The notes: generated by a model not told the origin, from the letters alone. A stretch of 64,000 bases of DNA from JBEIFW01 sp046081125 (GCA_046081125.1 JBJTVH010000002.1:1-64000); one strand, 5' to 3'. Shown: positions 43,551-53,284, counted from the first letter of the stretch. A program made the numbers and translations.

Positions 43551-44384
43551 TCAGCCGTCGAGCCCGCCGACCCGGGCGTTGAGCAGGCCGCCGTCGCAGG
43601 GGATCGCGGTACCGGTGATGTACCCGGCCGCCGGGGAGGCGAGGAACGCCGCCAGGTGACCGATGTCGGTCGGCTCACCGAGGCGCTTGATCGGCGTCGA
43701 GCGCACCGACGCCTCCCGGAGGCGCTCGGGCATCGAGCGCACGAGCGGCGTGCCGATCAGGCCCGGCAGGATCGCGTTCGCCGTGACGCCGCCCGGCCCG
43801 AACTCCTGCGCGACGGCCTTGGTGAACCCGACCACGCCCGCCTTCGACGCGGTGTACGCCGGCTGGCCCAGCCCGGGTTGCACGGCGGCGACCGAGGCGA
43901 GGTTGACGACGCGGCCCCAACCCCGTTCGGCCATTGCCGGCACCAGCGCCTGCACGGTGTGGAACATCCCGGTGAGGTTCACCCGCACCTCGTGGTCCCA
44001 GGCCTGCGGGCTCATCTCCGTGATGCGGGCGATGTTGTTCACGATCCCGGCGTTGTTCACCAGGATGTCGGGCGCGCCGAGCCCCTCCTGGCACGCCTGC
44101 GCTGCGGCGGCCACCGCAGCGGGGTCGGCGACGTCGACCGCCACCGCCAGGCTCCGCCGCCCCAGCGCCGCAACGGCGTGTGCGGTCGGTACGTCCTCGG
44201 TCGCGTCCGACACCCGGGCGCGCAGCCGGTAGTAGCGCTCGCCCCGGAACGGCTCGAGGTGGACGTCGGCGACGCACACGTCGGCCCCGGCCGCGGCGAG
44301 GGCGAGGGCGATGGCCCGCCCGATCCCCCGGGCGGCGCCCGTGACGAACGCGATCCGGCCGGCGAGGGCGTCTGCGGCGAGCAT
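43551..44384 (-). CDS. SDR-family oxidoreductase
   Basis: A 277-residue short-chain dehydrogenase. VTGAARGIGRAIAL is the cofactor loop, NNAG follows, and the catalytic Ser and YTASK are seen in NLASVAAVQPGLGQPAYTASK. After the second beta-strand (VCVADV) there is an insertion of roughly 20 residues (HLEPFRGERYYRLRARV) not found in classic SDRs; similar inserts occur in SDRs that keep NAD tightly bound, but the sequence is not close enough to assign that type. A TACGGT -10 box lies 6 nt before the ATG. It converges on the methyltransferase gene with a 3-bp gap. Confidence 0.88.
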   Translation of the reverse strand: MLAADALAGRIAFVTGAARGIGRAIALALAAAGADVCVADVHLEPFRGERYYRLRARVSDATEDVPTAHAVAALGRRSLAVAVDVADPAAVAAAAQACQEGLGAPDILVNNAGIVNNIARITEMSPQAWDHEVRVNLTGMFHTVQALVPAMAERGWGRVVNLASVAAVQPGLGQPAYTASKAGVVGFTKAVAQEFGPGGVTANAILPGLIGTPLVRSMPERLREASVRSTPIKRLGEPTDIGHLAAFLASPAAGYITGTAIPCDGGLLNARVGGLDG

Positions 44385-44390
44385 GGCGGC

Positions 44391-44396
44391 ACCGTA
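44391..44396 (-). promoter_or_regulatory. -10 box of the SDR gene at 43551-44384
   Basis: Minus-strand TACGGT ends 6 nt before the ATG, leaderless-type spacing. Confidence 0.5.
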
Positions 44397-44431
44397 CCCA
44401 ACCAGCCCGGGCCATCCCGGCGGCGCTCGCG

Positions 44432-44437
44432 TACGAT
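44432..44437 (+). promoter_or_regulatory. Possible -10 box of acsA
   Basis: TACGAT lies 30 nt before the acsA ATG, leaving a leader with a GGGGGG-rich ribosome-binding site. No -35 is evident. Confidence 0.4.
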
Positions 44438-44467
44438 CTCGCCAGCACCACCCCGGGGGGACGAGAC

Positions 44468-46417
<1,950 letters not shown>

Positions 46418-46499
46418 GCGGAGCACGACGCTGACCGCCCGGGCGACGCCGGCCAACCCGGTCTGGAACGGCGAGCCGCGCCTGCCGGGGCCGACCGTC

Positions 46500-46931
46500 G
46501 TGTTCGACCTCGACGGGGTGCTGTCCGACGCGGCCGGACGCCAGCACTTCCTCGACGACACGAGGGGCCGGAAGGATTGGCGGGCGTTCTTCGACGCCTG
46601 CGGGGATGACCCCCTCATCGCCGAGACGGCCCGCCTGCTCGAGCTGCTCGACCCCGACCTCGTGGTGGTGCTGCTCACGGCACGCCCGCTGCGGGTGCAG
46701 GCCGAGACCCTTGCGTGGCTCGAGCGGTACCGGGTGCGGTGGGACGTGCTCGTGATGCGGCCCGGAAACGAGCAGCGGCCGACGGCGGTGTTCAAGACCG
46801 AGGTGGTGACGGGACTCCGCGAGCAGGGCTTCGACGTGCAGTTGGTGTTCGAGGACGACCGACGGAACATCGCAGCCCTGCGCGCCACGGGGGTTCGGTG
46901 TGTGTACCTCCACTCCGGCTACTACGACTGA
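46500..46931 (+). CDS. HAD-like phosphatase domain protein (polynucleotide-kinase-3'-phosphatase-like)
   Basis: A 143-residue HAD-fold protein. FDLDGVLSD carries the two catalytic Asp residues, LLTARPL the Thr motif, and VFEDDRRNIAALRATG the metal-binding motif IV. Fit is closest to small HAD proteins related to the phosphatase half of phage polynucleotide kinases. From GTG 46500 the catalytic Asp comes right at the N-terminus. The frame is open upstream, and a CTG at 46431 preceded by GCGGAG would add 23 residues, so the real start may be a rare CTG. Confidence 0.75.
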   Translation: MFDLDGVLSDAAGRQHFLDDTRGRKDWRAFFDACGDDPLIAETARLLELLDPDLVVVLLTARPLRVQAETLAWLERYRVRWDVLVMRPGNEQRPTAVFKTEVVTGLREQGFDVQLVFEDDRRNIAALRATGVRCVYLHSGYYD

Positions 46932-46951
46932 GCGCGTCCCTCCGGGAGCGG

Positions 46952-47440
46952 TCAGTCGCGGAAGTTCTCGAACTGCAGGGGCAGGCCGAGATCGGCACCC
47001 TTGAGCAGCGCGATGGCGCCCTGGAGGTCGTCGCGCTTCTTCCCGGTCACCCGGATCTGCTCGCCCTGGGTCTGTGAGGACACGCCCTTGGGGCCCTTGT
47101 CCTTCAGCAGGCGATTGATCTCCTTGGCCTTGTCGGCCCCGATCCCCACCTTGATGGTGACCACCTGGCGGTAGGTGCCACCGGCCGCCTCCTCGACCTT
47201 GCCCCAGTCGATCCCCTTGAGCGACACACCCCGCTTGACGAGGCGCTCTTCGAGCACCTGGCGCACGGCACGGATGCGGTCGTCACTCACCGAACGCAGG
47301 GTGAGGACCAGGTCGGCCTGCTCGATCGAGGAATTGGTGCCCTTGAAGTCGAAGCGGGTGGTGAGCTCCCGCTGGGCCTGGTCGACGGCGTTGCGGACCT
47401 CTTGGCGGTCCACGTCGGACACGATGTCGAAGCTGGGCAT
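46952..47440 (-). CDS. YajQ family cyclic-di-GMP-binding / nucleotide-binding protein
   Basis: A 162-residue protein. MPSFDIVSDVDRQEVRNAVDQ is the characteristic N-terminus, and RFDFKGT and QGEQIRVTGKKRDDLQ are conserved blocks of the two-domain fold. Family members bind tRNA, GTP or c-di-GMP; in some bacteria they act as a transcriptional co-regulator. The start at 47440 is supported by MPSFDI and a TAGCGT -10 box 8 nt upstream. No c-di-GMP genes are nearby. Confidence 0.93.
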   Translation of the reverse strand: MPSFDIVSDVDRQEVRNAVDQAQRELTTRFDFKGTNSSIEQADLVLTLRSVSDDRIRAVRQVLEERLVKRGVSLKGIDWGKVEEAAGGTYRQVVTIKVGIGADKAKEINRLLKDKGPKGVSSQTQGEQIRVTGKKRDDLQGAIALLKGADLGLPLQFENFRD

Positions 47441-47448
47441 CGCCTCGG

Positions 47449-47454
47449 ACGCTA
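47449..47454 (-). promoter_or_regulatory. -10 box of the YajQ-family gene
   Basis: Minus-strand TAGCGT ends 8 nt before the ATG at 47440, and it decides this start over the in-frame ATG further upstream. Confidence 0.5.
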
Positions 47455-47493
47455 CCAACGGGCTTCGCGGTGGAGCGGGACGCCCCGGGTCGC

Positions 47494-47499
47494 TATGGT
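47494..47499 (+). promoter_or_regulatory. Possible -10 box of tRNA-Tyr
   Basis: TATGGT ends 10 nt before the mature 5' end of the tRNA. Confidence 0.45.
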
Positions 47500-47509
47500 G
47501 CGTCTCCCT

Positions 47510-47591
47510 GGGTCGGTGCCCGAGTGGCCAAAGGGAGCTGACTGTAAATCAGCCGGCACAGCCTACGGAGGTTCGAATCCTTCCCGGCCCA
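47510..47591 (+). tRNA. tRNA-Tyr (anticodon GUA)
   Basis: A class II tRNA of 82 nt. The acceptor stem GGGTCGG pairs with CCGGCCC, with one G-U, and the discriminator is A. The anticodon stem GCTGA/TCAGC encloses CTGTAAA with anticodon GTA. A long variable arm (GGC-ACA-GCC) and the T-arm GGAGG-TTCGAAT-CCTTC follow. CCA is not encoded. A perfect hairpin lies four bases downstream. Confidence 0.97.
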
Positions 47592-47594
47592 CAG

Positions 47595-47627
47595 ATCGGG
47601 GCGGCACGCTGAGCGTGCCGCCCCGAT
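47595..47627. terminator. Perfect 15-bp hairpin between tRNA-Tyr and a convergent SDR gene
   Basis: ATCGGGGCGGCACGC, loop TGA, then the exact reverse complement. There is no T-run. It is placed to terminate both the tRNA transcript and the opposing SDR transcript. Confidence 0.8.
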
Positions 47628-47632
47628 GCGCG

Positions 47633-48370
47633 TCAGGCCGTCATCCCGCCGTCGACGACGAACTCGCTGCCGGTGCAGTAAACGCTGTCGTCGGAGGCCA
47701 GGAACAGGACCAGCTTCGCCACTTCCTCGGGGCCGGCCTCGTGACCGACCGGGATCCGTGACTGCACCAGCTCGCGCACGCCGGCGCGGTCGAACTCGTC
47801 GGCCATCGGCGTGGCGATGATCCCCGGGTGGACCGAGTTGCAGCGCACGCCGTGGGGCGCGAGCTCCTGGGCGACGGCCTTGGTCATCCCGCGCACCGCC
47901 CACTTCGAGGTCGAGTAGGCGAACGCCATGCCGGATCCCCGCAACCCGGCGATCGAGGAGATGTTGATGATGGAGCCGCTGCGCTGCGCGACCATGCCCG
48001 GGGTGACCGCCTGCATCCCCAGGAACACCCCGGTGGCGTTGACCTCCATGATCCGCCGGTAGTCCTCGAGCGAGGTGTCGGTCATCCGCTGGATCCGGAA
48101 GATGCCGGCGTTGTTGACCAACACGTCGATCCGGCCGAACCGCTCGACGGTGAACGCGACGATCGCCGTCCACTGGGCCGAGTCGGTGACGTCGAGATGG
48201 TGGTAGGCGGCCGCAGGCCCGAGTGCCGCCGCCGTGCGCGCACCGTCGTCGTCGAGCACGTCGCCGATCACCACCGAAGCCCCCTCGGACACCATCAGCT
48301 CGGCCTCGGCTGCGCCCTGCCCACGCGCGCCGCCCGAGATCAGCGCCACCTTGCCGTCGAGTCGTCCCAT
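47633..48370 (-). CDS. SDR-family oxidoreductase (3-oxoacyl-reductase / hydroxysteroid-dehydrogenase-like)
   Basis: A 245-residue classical SDR. The cofactor loop is SGGARGQGAAEA, DVTD and NNAG follow, and the catalytic Ser and YSTSK are in NISSIAGLRGSGMAFAYSTSK. GARGQG is typical of the 3-alpha/20-beta-hydroxysteroid dehydrogenase subgroup; D40 after the second strand suggests NAD preference. A degenerate -10 (TAGCAA) lies 6 nt upstream of the ATG. It ends at the shared hairpin terminator. The substrate is unknown. Confidence 0.9.
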   Translation of the reverse strand: MGRLDGKVALISGGARGQGAAEAELMVSEGASVVIGDVLDDDGARTAAALGPAAAYHHLDVTDSAQWTAIVAFTVERFGRIDVLVNNAGIFRIQRMTDTSLEDYRRIMEVNATGVFLGMQAVTPGMVAQRSGSIINISSIAGLRGSGMAFAYSTSKWAVRGMTKAVAQELAPHGVRCNSVHPGIIATPMADEFDRAGVRELVQSRIPVGHEAGPEEVAKLVLFLASDDSVYCTGSEFVVDGGMTA

Positions 48371-48410
48371 GTGCCGTTGCTAGCACGGCGACCGCCCGGG
48401 TCGGGACGGC

Positions 48411-49340
48411 TCACCGCAGGTGGGGGAGGATCTCCTGGGCCACGAGGTGGAGGTGGTCAAGGTCGCCCAGGTCGAGCACCTGGAGATACATCCGCTGTGC
48501 GCCGGCGTCTTTCCAGGCGGCGAGGCGGTGGAGCACCTCGCCGACCGTGCCCGCGGCGCCATTGGTACGAAGCTCACCCGGATCGCGTCCGATCGCCGCC
48601 GCGCGTCGACGGATCTCGGCCTCGTCCCGGCCGACGCAGAGCACCAGCGCCGCCGACATCACCATCGAGGCCGGGTCGCGAGCGATCCGCTCACAGGCCA
48701 CGCGCACCCGGTCGGTCTGCGTGGTGAACGCCGTGAGCGGCGAGAACGGCAGGTTGAACTCGGAGGCGAACTGCGCGGCCAGGCGCGGCGTGCGCCGCTT
48801 CCCGGCCCCGCCGATGATCACGGGGACTTTGGCCTGCAACGGTTTCGGGAGAGCGGGGGAGTCGGCCACCCGGTAGTGGCGGCCGTCGTAGTCGAACCGG
48901 CCGCCGGGCGGGGCGGCCCACATCCCCGTGACGATCGCGAGTTGCTCGTGGAGTCGTTCGAAGCGCTCGCCGAGCGGGGGGAACGGGATGCCGTAGGCCG
49001 TGTGCTCGGCCTCGTACCAGCCGGCGCCGAGGCCGAGCTCCACCCGGCCTGCGCTCATCCGGTCGACCTGGGCGACGGTGACCGCCAACGGCCCGGGCAG
49101 GCGGAACGTGGCCGAGCACACCAGCGTGCCGAGCCGGATGGTGCGGGTGTCTCGGGCCAGACCCGCGAGCGTCACCCAGGCGTCGGTCGGGCCCGGTTCG
49201 CCGGAGACGTCGCCCATCTTCAGGTAGTGGTCGGAGCGGAAGAACCCGCCGAACCCGAACGCCTCGGCGGCGCGGGCGACCGTCAGCAAGGTCTCGTAGT
49301 CGGCGCCCTGTTGGGGTTCGACGAAGATGCGCAACTCCAC
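48411..49340 (-). CDS. LLM-class (probably F420-dependent) oxidoreductase
   Basis: A 309-residue bacterial-luciferase-like TIM-barrel protein. The segment FGFGGFFRSDHYLKMGD and RMSAGRVELGLGAGWYEAEHTAYGIPFPP are typical of F420-dependent LLM enzymes of actinobacteria, and VPVIIGGAGKRRTPRLAAQFA is the C-terminal cofactor block. It starts at GTG 49340, 8 nt from TACCGT on the minus strand. It is divergent from pyrE over only 24 bp through a palindromic -10. The reduced or oxidised substrate is unknown. Confidence 0.9.
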   Translation of the reverse strand: MELRIFVEPQQGADYETLLTVARAAEAFGFGGFFRSDHYLKMGDVSGEPGPTDAWVTLAGLARDTRTIRLGTLVCSATFRLPGPLAVTVAQVDRMSAGRVELGLGAGWYEAEHTAYGIPFPPLGERFERLHEQLAIVTGMWAAPPGGRFDYDGRHYRVADSPALPKPLQAKVPVIIGGAGKRRTPRLAAQFASEFNLPFSPLTAFTTQTDRVRVACERIARDPASMVMSAALVLCVGRDEAEIRRRAAAIGRDPGELRTNGAAGTVGEVLHRLAAWKDAGAQRMYLQVLDLGDLDHLHLVAQEILPHLR

Positions 49341-49348
49341 GGGGCCCG

Positions 49349-49358
49349 ACGGTACCGT
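49349..49358. promoter_or_regulatory. Palindromic bidirectional -10 element, ACGGTACCGT
   Basis: The ten bases are their own reverse complement, so TACCGT is read on both strands. On plus it ends 6 nt before pyrE's ATG (49365); on minus it ends 8 nt before the LLM GTG (49340). The full intergenic region is 24 bp. Confidence 0.65.
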
Positions 49359-49364
49359 CCCGGC

Positions 49365-49910
49365 ATGGACCGCCGGCCGCTGATCGAGCACCTGCTGACG
49401 CATTCGGTTCGCCGCGGCGATTTCGTCCTCAAGTCGGGCAAGCGGTCGTCGTGGTTCCTCGACACCAAGCAGACCGCCTGCCGGCCCGACGGGATCCTGC
49501 TCGTGGCCGATGCCGCGCTCGAGGTCATCCCCGCGGATGCCACCGCCATCGGCGGCCTGACCATGGGGGCCGATCCGGTGGCCTACGGGGTGGCCGCCGT
49601 GGCCGCCACCCGGGGGCGGGCGCTGCGCAGCTTCTCGATCCGTAAGGAGGCCAAGGACCACGGGGTGGCCGGGCGCATCGCCGGGGCCCTCGAGCCCGGC
49701 GACAGGGTCGTCGTCACCGAGGACACCGCCACCCGAGGGGTCTCGGCCCTCGACGCGGCGACGGTGGTGCGCGAGTTCGGGGCCGAGGTGATCCTGATCC
49801 TGGCGCTCGTCGACCGGGGCGGCACCGCCGCGGCCGTGGCCGCCGAGCACGGTTTCGCCTTCGCAGCGCTGGCGACGGCTCCCGACCTCGGCTTCCCCTT
49901 CGACAGCTGA
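49365..49910 (+). CDS. pyrE: Orotate phosphoribosyltransferase
   Basis: A 181-residue enzyme of pyrimidine synthesis that couples orotate with PRPP to give OMP. The PRPP loop is VVVTEDTATRGVSALDAATV, and FVLKSGKRSSWFLDTKQ and FSIRKEAKDHG are the conserved substrate-contact segments. The ATG follows the shared palindromic -10 by 6 nt. No other pyr genes lie next to it. Confidence 0.95.
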   Translation: MDRRPLIEHLLTHSVRRGDFVLKSGKRSSWFLDTKQTACRPDGILLVADAALEVIPADATAIGGLTMGADPVAYGVAAVAATRGRALRSFSIRKEAKDHGVAGRIAGALEPGDRVVVTEDTATRGVSALDAATVVREFGAEVILILALVDRGGTAAAVAAEHGFAFAALATAPDLGFPFDS

Positions 49911-49934
49911 GCCGCCGCCGGCGACCGGGTCCTG

Positions 49935-50384
49935 CTAGGGGGCTTTGGCGGTCGTGGTCGTCGCCTTCGCCGTGGTCGACGTGCCGACGGTGCCCGGCGA
50001 CTTGGTCGTCGTCGGGGCGGTGGTCGGCGGGATCTTCAGCTTCTGGCCGACCACGACGCGGTTCGGGTTGGTGATCTCGTTCAGCGCAATCAGGGCCTGC
50101 AGGTCGACGCCCAGCTTGCGGGCGATGCCGCTGAGCGTGTCGCCCGCCACCACGACGTACTCCTTGGGTGCGGGCGCAGTCGTGGTCGTTGCGATCGTGG
50201 TGGTGGTGGTCGTCGGCGCGAGCGTCGTGGTGGTCGCGACGGTGGACACGATCGTGGTCACCGGCGTCTTGGTCGTCGCCGTGGTCGAGGCGCTGTCGTC
50301 GTCGCCGCATGCGGCCGCTCCGGTGGCGACGAACACCGCCAGCAGCGTCAGGTGTACTGCCCGCACTCCCCTACCCCAGCCCAT
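49935..50384 (-). CDS. LysM-domain lipoprotein
   Basis: A 149-residue exported protein. A hydrophobic signal ends in a probable lipobox at C26 (GAAACG), then a Thr/Ser/Ala/Pro-rich linker (about 30-72) made of TTT runs, the LysM domain (74-118, EYVVVAGDTLSGIARKLGV) and another Thr-rich tail. LysM domains bind peptidoglycan, so it should be held at the envelope. The start is the ATG after a purine-rich SD (GAGAGGGGG). Confidence 0.88.
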   Translation of the reverse strand: MGWGRGVRAVHLTLLAVFVATGAAACGDDDSASTTATTKTPVTTIVSTVATTTTLAPTTTTTTIATTTTAPAPKEYVVVAGDTLSGIARKLGVDLQALIALNEITNPNRVVVGQKLKIPPTTAPTTTKSPGTVGTSTTAKATTTTAKAP

Positions 50385-50414
50385 CGTGGCCCCCTCTCGG
50401 CCGGCGAGAAGGCG

Positions 50415-50420
50415 AGGGTA
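50415..50420 (-). promoter_or_regulatory. Possible -10 box of the LysM lipoprotein gene
   Basis: Minus-strand TACCCT, 30 nt before the ATG, leaving a short leader with a ribosome-binding site. Confidence 0.4.
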
Positions 50421-50465
50421 CCCCGTTGGGACGCTTCGGTGGTCGCATGTCAGGCTTGGGGAGCC

Positions 50466-51389
50466 ATGAGTGAGGCCCCGGAGATCCGTTTTCCCGGCGC
50501 AGCGAGGCCGGAGCGACGCCGGATCGTCGACGCCTACGGCGTCGGCATCGCCACCTACGAGTGGGGGCCCGCGGACGGTCCCCCGCTGTTCTGTGTGCAC
50601 GGTGGGCTGGACTTCGCCGCCACCTACGACCTGCTCGCTCCCCGCCTGGCGGCCGCCGGGTGGCGGGTCGTGAGTTGGGACCAGCGCGGCCATGGCGACA
50701 GCGACAAGGTCGGGCTCTACTCGTGGGAGGCCGACCTGCGCGACATGCACGAGGTGATCGCCTCGGTCGAGCCGGTCGCACCGGTGCCGATCGTGGGGCA
50801 CTCCAAGGGAGGCGGGCTGCTCATGTCGTTCGCCGACGCCCTGCCGCACCGGGTGAGCCACGCCGTCAACCTCGACGGGATGCCGTCCAAGCGGCCCGTG
50901 CCCGACATGCCGGACCGTCAGCGCACCCGGATGCAGGCGGCCGACCTCGAGGCCTGGCTCGATCACCGGCGCCAGACCGCGAGCTTCCACCGCAAGCCGG
51001 GCACCCTCGAGGAACTCGCCGAGCGGCGAGGCAAGCTCAACCCCCGTCTCCCCGCCGGGTGGTTGCAGTACATCGCGTCGATCGGCGCGCAACACGACGA
51101 CGACGGCTGGCGCTGGAAGCTCGACCCATCGTTCCGCTTCGGCGGGTTCGGCCCGTTCCGGCCCGAATGGCACCAGTTGCGCATGGCCGGCCTCGCGATG
51201 CCGTTCCTGGGGATCCTCGGCCTGCAGACCGAGCCGATGGGCTGGGGCACCACCCCGCAAGACGTGGTGCCGTACCTGCCGCCCGTGCACCGGTTCGTGC
51301 AACTCGCCGATGCCGGGCACTTCGTGCACATCGAGCTGCCCGATGTCGTCGCGGCCGAGGTCCTGTCGTTCCTCGAGGATCACCGATGA
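50466..51389 (+). CDS. Alpha/beta-hydrolase
   Basis: A 307-residue hydrolase. The oxyanion motif HGG is at 45-47, WDQRGHGDSD is typical of epoxide-hydrolase/haloperoxidase-like members, the nucleophile elbow is GHSKGG (S113), and the catalytic His is in DAGHFVHIE. The acid is not clear to me. The next gene, a related fold, overlaps its stop (ATGA). The substrate is unknown; the lipid-related neighbourhood suggests an ester or epoxide. Confidence 0.87.
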   Translation: MSEAPEIRFPGAARPERRRIVDAYGVGIATYEWGPADGPPLFCVHGGLDFAATYDLLAPRLAAAGWRVVSWDQRGHGDSDKVGLYSWEADLRDMHEVIASVEPVAPVPIVGHSKGGGLLMSFADALPHRVSHAVNLDGMPSKRPVPDMPDRQRTRMQAADLEAWLDHRRQTASFHRKPGTLEELAERRGKLNPRLPAGWLQYIASIGAQHDDDGWRWKLDPSFRFGGFGPFRPEWHQLRMAGLAMPFLGILGLQTEPMGWGTTPQDVVPYLPPVHRFVQLADAGHFVHIELPDVVAAEVLSFLEDHR

Positions 51390-52108
51390 CGACGCAGATT
51401 CCGGCCCGTACCCCGGGCCGCACCCCGGACCGCACGGTGGTCCACAACCGCAGCACGCTGGCGCTGCACCGTCTTCGCGCCGCGGCGGCCGATCCGGACG
51501 TGCCCGGCCTGTTGCTCCTGCACGCCCTCGGCCTGAGCACCCCGGCCGAGGCGCCGGACTGGGCCTCGGGATGGCCCGGCCCGGTGTGGGGCCTGGACTT
51601 CACGGGTCACGGGTCGTCCACCGTGCCCGTCGGGGGCGGGTACTCGTGCGAGGCCCTGATGGGCGACCTCGACGCCGCGCTGTCGGTGCTCGGACCGTGT
51701 GCCGTGGTCGGTCAAGGGTTGGGCGCCTACGTGGCGCTGCTGATCGCCGGGGCGCGCCCAACGCTGGTGCGCGGCGTGCTGCTGGCCGACGGCGCCGGTC
51801 TCGCCGGTGAGGCCGAGGGCCCCGGCGTGCCGATGCCGAACGTCGCGCCGGCGGGGGCGGTGCGCGGCTCGGCACCGACGGCGCCCGACCCGTGGGCGCT
51901 GCTCGAGCTGTCGCGCGACCTGCGCCCCCCGGACTACGCCGCGAGCTTCGCCCGCCTCGCGGTGCACCGCTCGGGCCTCGACGAGCCGATCCTCGTCGCG
52001 TGCCGGTTCCGGCCCCGGTGGCTGCAGGCCGTCGTCGAGGAGTACGGCGTCACCGAGGTCGAGTCGCTGGCGGCCGGCGTGGAGCGCCTGCGGCCGACCG
52101 CCCCCTAG
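51386..52108 (+). CDS. Alpha/beta-hydrolase-like protein lacking the catalytic residues
   Basis: A 240-residue protein with the alpha/beta-hydrolase layout (GLLLLHALGL, VWGLDFTGHGSS, GPCAVVGQGLGAYVALLIAG). The nucleophile elbow reads GQGLG (109-113), so Ser is replaced by Gly111, and the C-terminus ends (ERLRPTAP) without the usual GxH block. It therefore looks like a pseudo-enzyme. The start overlaps the preceding active hydrolase, so it may act as its partner. The first 20 residues contain a repeated RTPGRTPDR segment. Confidence 0.82.
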   Translation: MTTQIPARTPGRTPDRTVVHNRSTLALHRLRAAAADPDVPGLLLLHALGLSTPAEAPDWASGWPGPVWGLDFTGHGSSTVPVGGGYSCEALMGDLDAALSVLGPCAVVGQGLGAYVALLIAGARPTLVRGVLLADGAGLAGEAEGPGVPMPNVAPAGAVRGSAPTAPDPWALLELSRDLRPPDYAASFARLAVHRSGLDEPILVACRFRPRWLQAVVEEYGVTEVESLAAGVERLRPTAP

Positions 52109-52111
52109 GCT
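52106..52111 (+). promoter_or_regulatory. -10 box of the CrtZ-like gene
   Basis: TAGGCT, which also contains the stop codon of the preceding gene, ends 7 nt before the GTG at 52119. Confidence 0.5.
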
Positions 52112-52118
52112 TGCGGCC

Positions 52119-52610
52119 GTGGAATTCCTGATCGCGCTCGTGGCCTTCGTGGCGATGGAGCCGATCACCTACGCCGTGCACCGGTGGGTGATGCACGGAC
52201 CGGGCTGGGGCTGGCATCGCAGCCATCACCGGCGTCGCACCGGATGGTTGGAGCGCAACGACTGGTATCCGGTGGTGTTCGCGCTCGGCGTCGGCGGGTT
52301 GTTGGTCGTGGGCTTCAACGTCTCGGGCTGGGGATGGTTGGTCCCGGTCGGGATCGGGGTGACCGCGTACGGCGCAGTGTACGCGGCCGTGCACGACGGT
52401 TTCATCCACCGGCGGCTGCCGCTGGGTCGGCGTCGGCCCCGGGCGCTCGTGGCCCTGGAGGATGCGCACCGGATGCACCACCGGTTCAACGGTGAGCCCT
52501 ACGGGATGCTCGTGCCGGTGGTGCCGGCCACGTTGCGGGCCCGGGCCGAGCGCGCCGGGGATCAACCCGTGAGCGGGTCCGTGCCGTCCCAGGTGCCGAC
52601 CGAGGCGTAG
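52119..52610 (+). CDS. Beta-carotene hydroxylase-like (CrtZ/fatty acid hydroxylase superfamily)
   Basis: A 163-residue membrane di-iron hydroxylase. The His ligands are complete: H21-x4-H26, H33-x2-H36-H37, H92-x4-H97 and H117-x2-H120-H121. Hydrophobic stretches at 3-20 and 51-91 place it in the membrane. It resembles CrtZ, which adds 3-hydroxyls to beta-ionone rings. The GTG start has a -10 box 7 nt upstream. Its last 49 bp overlap a converging CrtA-like gene, so both may act on carotenoids. Confidence 0.87.
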   Translation: MEFLIALVAFVAMEPITYAVHRWVMHGPGWGWHRSHHRRRTGWLERNDWYPVVFALGVGGLLVVGFNVSGWGWLVPVGIGVTAYGAVYAAVHDGFIHRRLPLGRRRPRALVALEDAHRMHHRFNGEPYGMLVPVVPATLRARAERAGDQPVSGSVPSQVPTEA

Positions 52611-53284
52611 GGGCGGAACCGGGCGAACAGTTCCTCGCCGTACCAGCCCTCGGTGCGCGTGCGGCGCACGACCTCGAGATGGTGCGGCTGCCGGTAGGCG
52701 AAGGCCTCGAGGCTGGCGGCGTCTCGCCAAAGGCCGAACGTCGCCTGGCGGCCGATCGGTGCCTCACCGATGCCGACGACCCGGAGCAGGCCCTCGGCGG
52801 TGCGCACCTCGGATGCGACGGTCCGGCTCGCTGCGGCGAAGCGGCGAAGGTGCCGGGCCCGCACGACGGCGCGAGTCACGACAGCGACGGGGCCGGCATG
52901 GTCGGTGGCTTCCGGCGAAGCCCCACCGGCGACGTCGACCCCGCGCCAGCGGCCGTGCCCGGTGACGGGGGCCAGGCGGACCGACCAGGCCTCGGCGGCG
53001 CCGGCCCACCGCCGGGCGATCGGGGAGTCGGCGAGGAACCGCTCGAGCGCCGCCTCGTCGGACCAGAGGGCGAACAATGCCGTGCGGCCCCATTGCACCC
53101 CCGGGCCGGTGTCCGCGCCGGCGCCGGTGCCCAGCAGGCGCCAGAACGTCAGGCCGTCGGTGCGGGCGAGGTGCCGCCGATCGGTGCCCAGGCGGGCGGT
53201 GGCCTGCAGCGCCCGCCCGGGTCGCTCGGTCACGAGGTGGAAAGAAGCGACGGCCACCGCTGCATGCTGGCATCCTTCGGTCAT
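52562..53284 (-). CDS. Spheroidene monooxygenase (CrtA)-like protein
   Basis: A 240-residue protein resembling CrtA carotenoid 2-ketolases in length and blocks: VAVASFHLVTERPGRA near the N-terminus, TFWRLLGTGAG, RTALFALWSDEAALERFLADSP, and the C-terminal ATFGLWRDAASLEAFAYRQPHHLEVVRRTRTEGWYGEELFARF. CrtA is thought to use haem and oxygen. No other carotenoid genes are in the window. The ATG shares two bases with the ATG of the divergent PlsY-like gene (CATG), and no -10 is obvious, so the true start may be internal. Confidence 0.8.
   Translation of the reverse strand: MTEGCQHAAVAVASFHLVTERPGRALQATARLGTDRRHLARTDGLTFWRLLGTGAGADTGPGVQWGRTALFALWSDEAALERFLADSPIARRWAGAAEAWSVRLAPVTGHGRWRGVDVAGGASPEATDHAGPVAVVTRAVVRARHLRRFAAASRTVASEVRTAEGLLRVVGIGEAPIGRQATFGLWRDAASLEAFAYRQPHHLEVVRRTRTEGWYGEELFARFRPYASVGTWDGTDPLTG

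Noticed and set aside
47510..47627. Integration site of a genomic island at tRNA-Tyr
   Set aside because: No integrase and no repeat of the tRNA 3' end are found in the window; the flanking hairpin is a better fit to a terminator.
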